Shown here one piece after another: positions 62,795-64,000 of a stretch of DNA of 64,000 bases. The notes below the pieces were generated by a model. The model was given only the letters and a program-made list of their open reading frames with translations, searched no databases and was not told the DNA's origin. The stretch covers positions 124,001 through 188,000 of the forward strand of contig JAMYHL010000029.1 in the NCBI GenBank assembly GCA_025531455.1, in the 5' to 3' direction. Source of the DNA: Apiotrichum sp. Y4204 (lineage: Eukaryota > Basidiomycota > Tremellomycetes > Trichosporonales > Trichosporonaceae). The position numbers were made by a program, and so were the translations under genes. Within the stretch, counting starts at the first letter, position 1; every line of letters begins with the position of its first letter.

Positions 62795-64000
62795 ATGATG
62801 GCTCACCCTCTCACCCAACACCCACCCAACATGATTGGCTTTGGCGCTCCGGCCACCACATCGCCGCTCGGTTTTGGTTTCGGCCAGCCGTCTCACCTTG
62901 GCGGAGGATTCGGGTCGTCTCCAGGCTTTGGGGCCATGAGCCCGCGCCCGCCCAACATGGCAGGCGTGACAGGGTTTGGATTCGGCTCGTCGCCAGCCCC
63001 CGGTGGGCTCATGTCGCCGCTCAAACGTTTCCCGGTTCGCGTTCCGCCAACGACCCCGACACCTCATTCCTCGTCTCTGAAGCGCTCGCGCAGGGCGTCG
63101 CAGTCGCCTTCCTCTTCGCCTTCCCCACTGGCTTCTCCCTCACTATCCAAACGGCGTGTGGACGGGGACGATGATCTGGAGTCTGACCGTCGCAAAATTG
63201 CTGGAAAGATGAAGAAGCGGATTCGCAAGGAAGGTGACGGAACTGCTGCCGCTTCAACCGAGGCCGATGGACCGGATCTGGGCCTTCTTCTTGGTAGGTG
63301 CCTTACTCCCCAATGATCATGGCTGACAACAGCGTCTCTTCCTTCAACCTCTCACCTGTCCATCCTTCTTGATTTGATCAACGAGAACCCATCTCTCGCA
63401 CCCCGTGTACTTCGCAGCATCCCGCAGCCCCCGTTGGCCAACTGCCTCGAGACCCTCGAGCGTATTGTTCACAAGATTGGCAAGGAGGCGGGATCTTGGG
63501 AGATCCAGGAAGGATATGTCGCGACCCGTCGTTGGAACCGCGTAGGCGAGCAGGTCACCAACTTTACCAAGACCGCCACGACCTACATCAAATTCTTTAC
63601 CGCTCCTCGCGACTCAACTCCTGAGCCCAACACCATCTTTCATCTTCTTCACGCTCTCACATCCCACACCCTCCAGATTCTCGCGCTCGTCCCAGACGAC
63701 ACGCCCCCAAATGCCCGGCCTTTCCTCGACCTCGCCAACCTGATCCTGACCAGCTGGACTTCATGGGTCAGCGCTCTATCTGAGGAGGTGAACAGCCGTG
63801 GTGGCATGTATGCTGCCGGGATGGTGTCTACTTGGGCCGATGGTCTCGATTCGCTGGCTCGCGCGCCGACCGCTCCGTCCCCCTCGACCCCTGTCTCCAC
63901 GCTCGCGTCGTGGGCGTCACCTGTGTCCCTTCCCGCCCGAGCCATTGACAGCCCCCTTGTCAATGGTTTCCGTCAAGCCTTGCAGCCGATCCACGAGCGC
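62795..64000 (+). CDS. Cut8/Sts1-like nuclear proteasome tether (partial, cut by window end)
   Basis: Predicted homologue of Sts1/Cut8, which holds the 26S proteasome in the nucleus or at the nuclear envelope. Exon 1 is 62795-63293; exon 2 starts at 63333 and stays open to the window edge (222 further codons, no stop), so the C-terminus is missing. The N-terminus is Gly/Phe/Pro-rich (GFGFGQPSHLGGGFGSSPGFG) with a basic stretch LKRSRRASQS and later KMKKRIRKEG, suiting a nuclear localisation signal. The folded part begins LSILLDLINENPSLAPRVLR then SIPQPPLANCLETLERIVHK, matching the helical Cut8 domain. It continues with a helix-rich segment (THTLQILALVPDD-like residues, LANLILTSWTSWV). The start is the first of two adjacent ATGs. 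Confidence 0.75.

Overview
The window looks like nuclear DNA of a basidiomycete yeast or filamentous fungus, most likely Tremellomycetes, perhaps the Trichosporonales. The grounds are moderately GC-rich coding sequence, very short introns (about 35-60 nt, mostly GTGAGT/GTAAGT donors with CTGAC/CTAAC branch points just before the acceptor), long pyrimidine-rich 5' leaders, a fused pentafunctional AROM gene, and fungal Zn2Cys6 and GATA factors. The lineage is inferred from style, not from a search. All exon structures below were assembled by hand by following reading frame across splice sites, and total exon lengths were checked to be multiples of three.

Layout. 1.9-4.7 kb: Zn2Cys6 transcription factor (+). 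5.3-8.5 kb: Mei2-like three-RRM RNA-binding protein (-), 20 exons. 10.8-13.8 kb: exocyst subunit Sec15 (+), 12 exons. 17.9-21.9 kb: AreA/Gat1-type GATA factor (+) behind a 4 kb leader/intergenic region. 21.9-30.6 kb: 8.8 kb with no gene I can support. 30.6-34.0 kb: second Zn2Cys6 factor (+) with an unusually expanded zinc cluster. 35.7-37.3 kb: EI24-family membrane protein (-). 37.7-42.7 kb: AROM (-). 44.7-48.0 kb: Iml2/TTC39 family protein (+), divergent from AROM. 49.3-50.9 kb: ornithine decarboxylase (+). 51.2-54.0 kb: Elg1/ATAD5-like PCNA unloader (+). 55.1-56.9 kb: small Ala/Thr/Pro-rich protein with 11-residue amphipathic repeats (+). 59.5-60.8 kb: protein phosphatase 1 catalytic subunit (+). 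62.8 kb to the right edge: Cut8/Sts1-like nuclear proteasome tether (+, cut by the window).

The genes do not form a biosynthetic cluster. They are mostly housekeeping and regulatory: transcription (three factors), meiosis/RNA, exocytosis, aromatic amino acid and polyamine synthesis, replication, phosphatase signalling and proteasome localisation. No rRNA, tRNA, CRISPR, intact transposon or virus was recognised.

Items most worth a second look: the small 11-mer repeat protein, which could be a perilipin-like lipid-droplet or LEA-like protein; the roughly 32-residue charged insertion inside the zinc cluster of the second Zn2Cys6 factor; a dispersed CATGTACTGTA-like motif recurring between genes; two GATC-rich clusters; a pair of ACGCGT boxes before the Elg1 gene; and the uncertain N-terminus of the GATA factor, where the frame stays open for 234 nt upstream of the first ATG.
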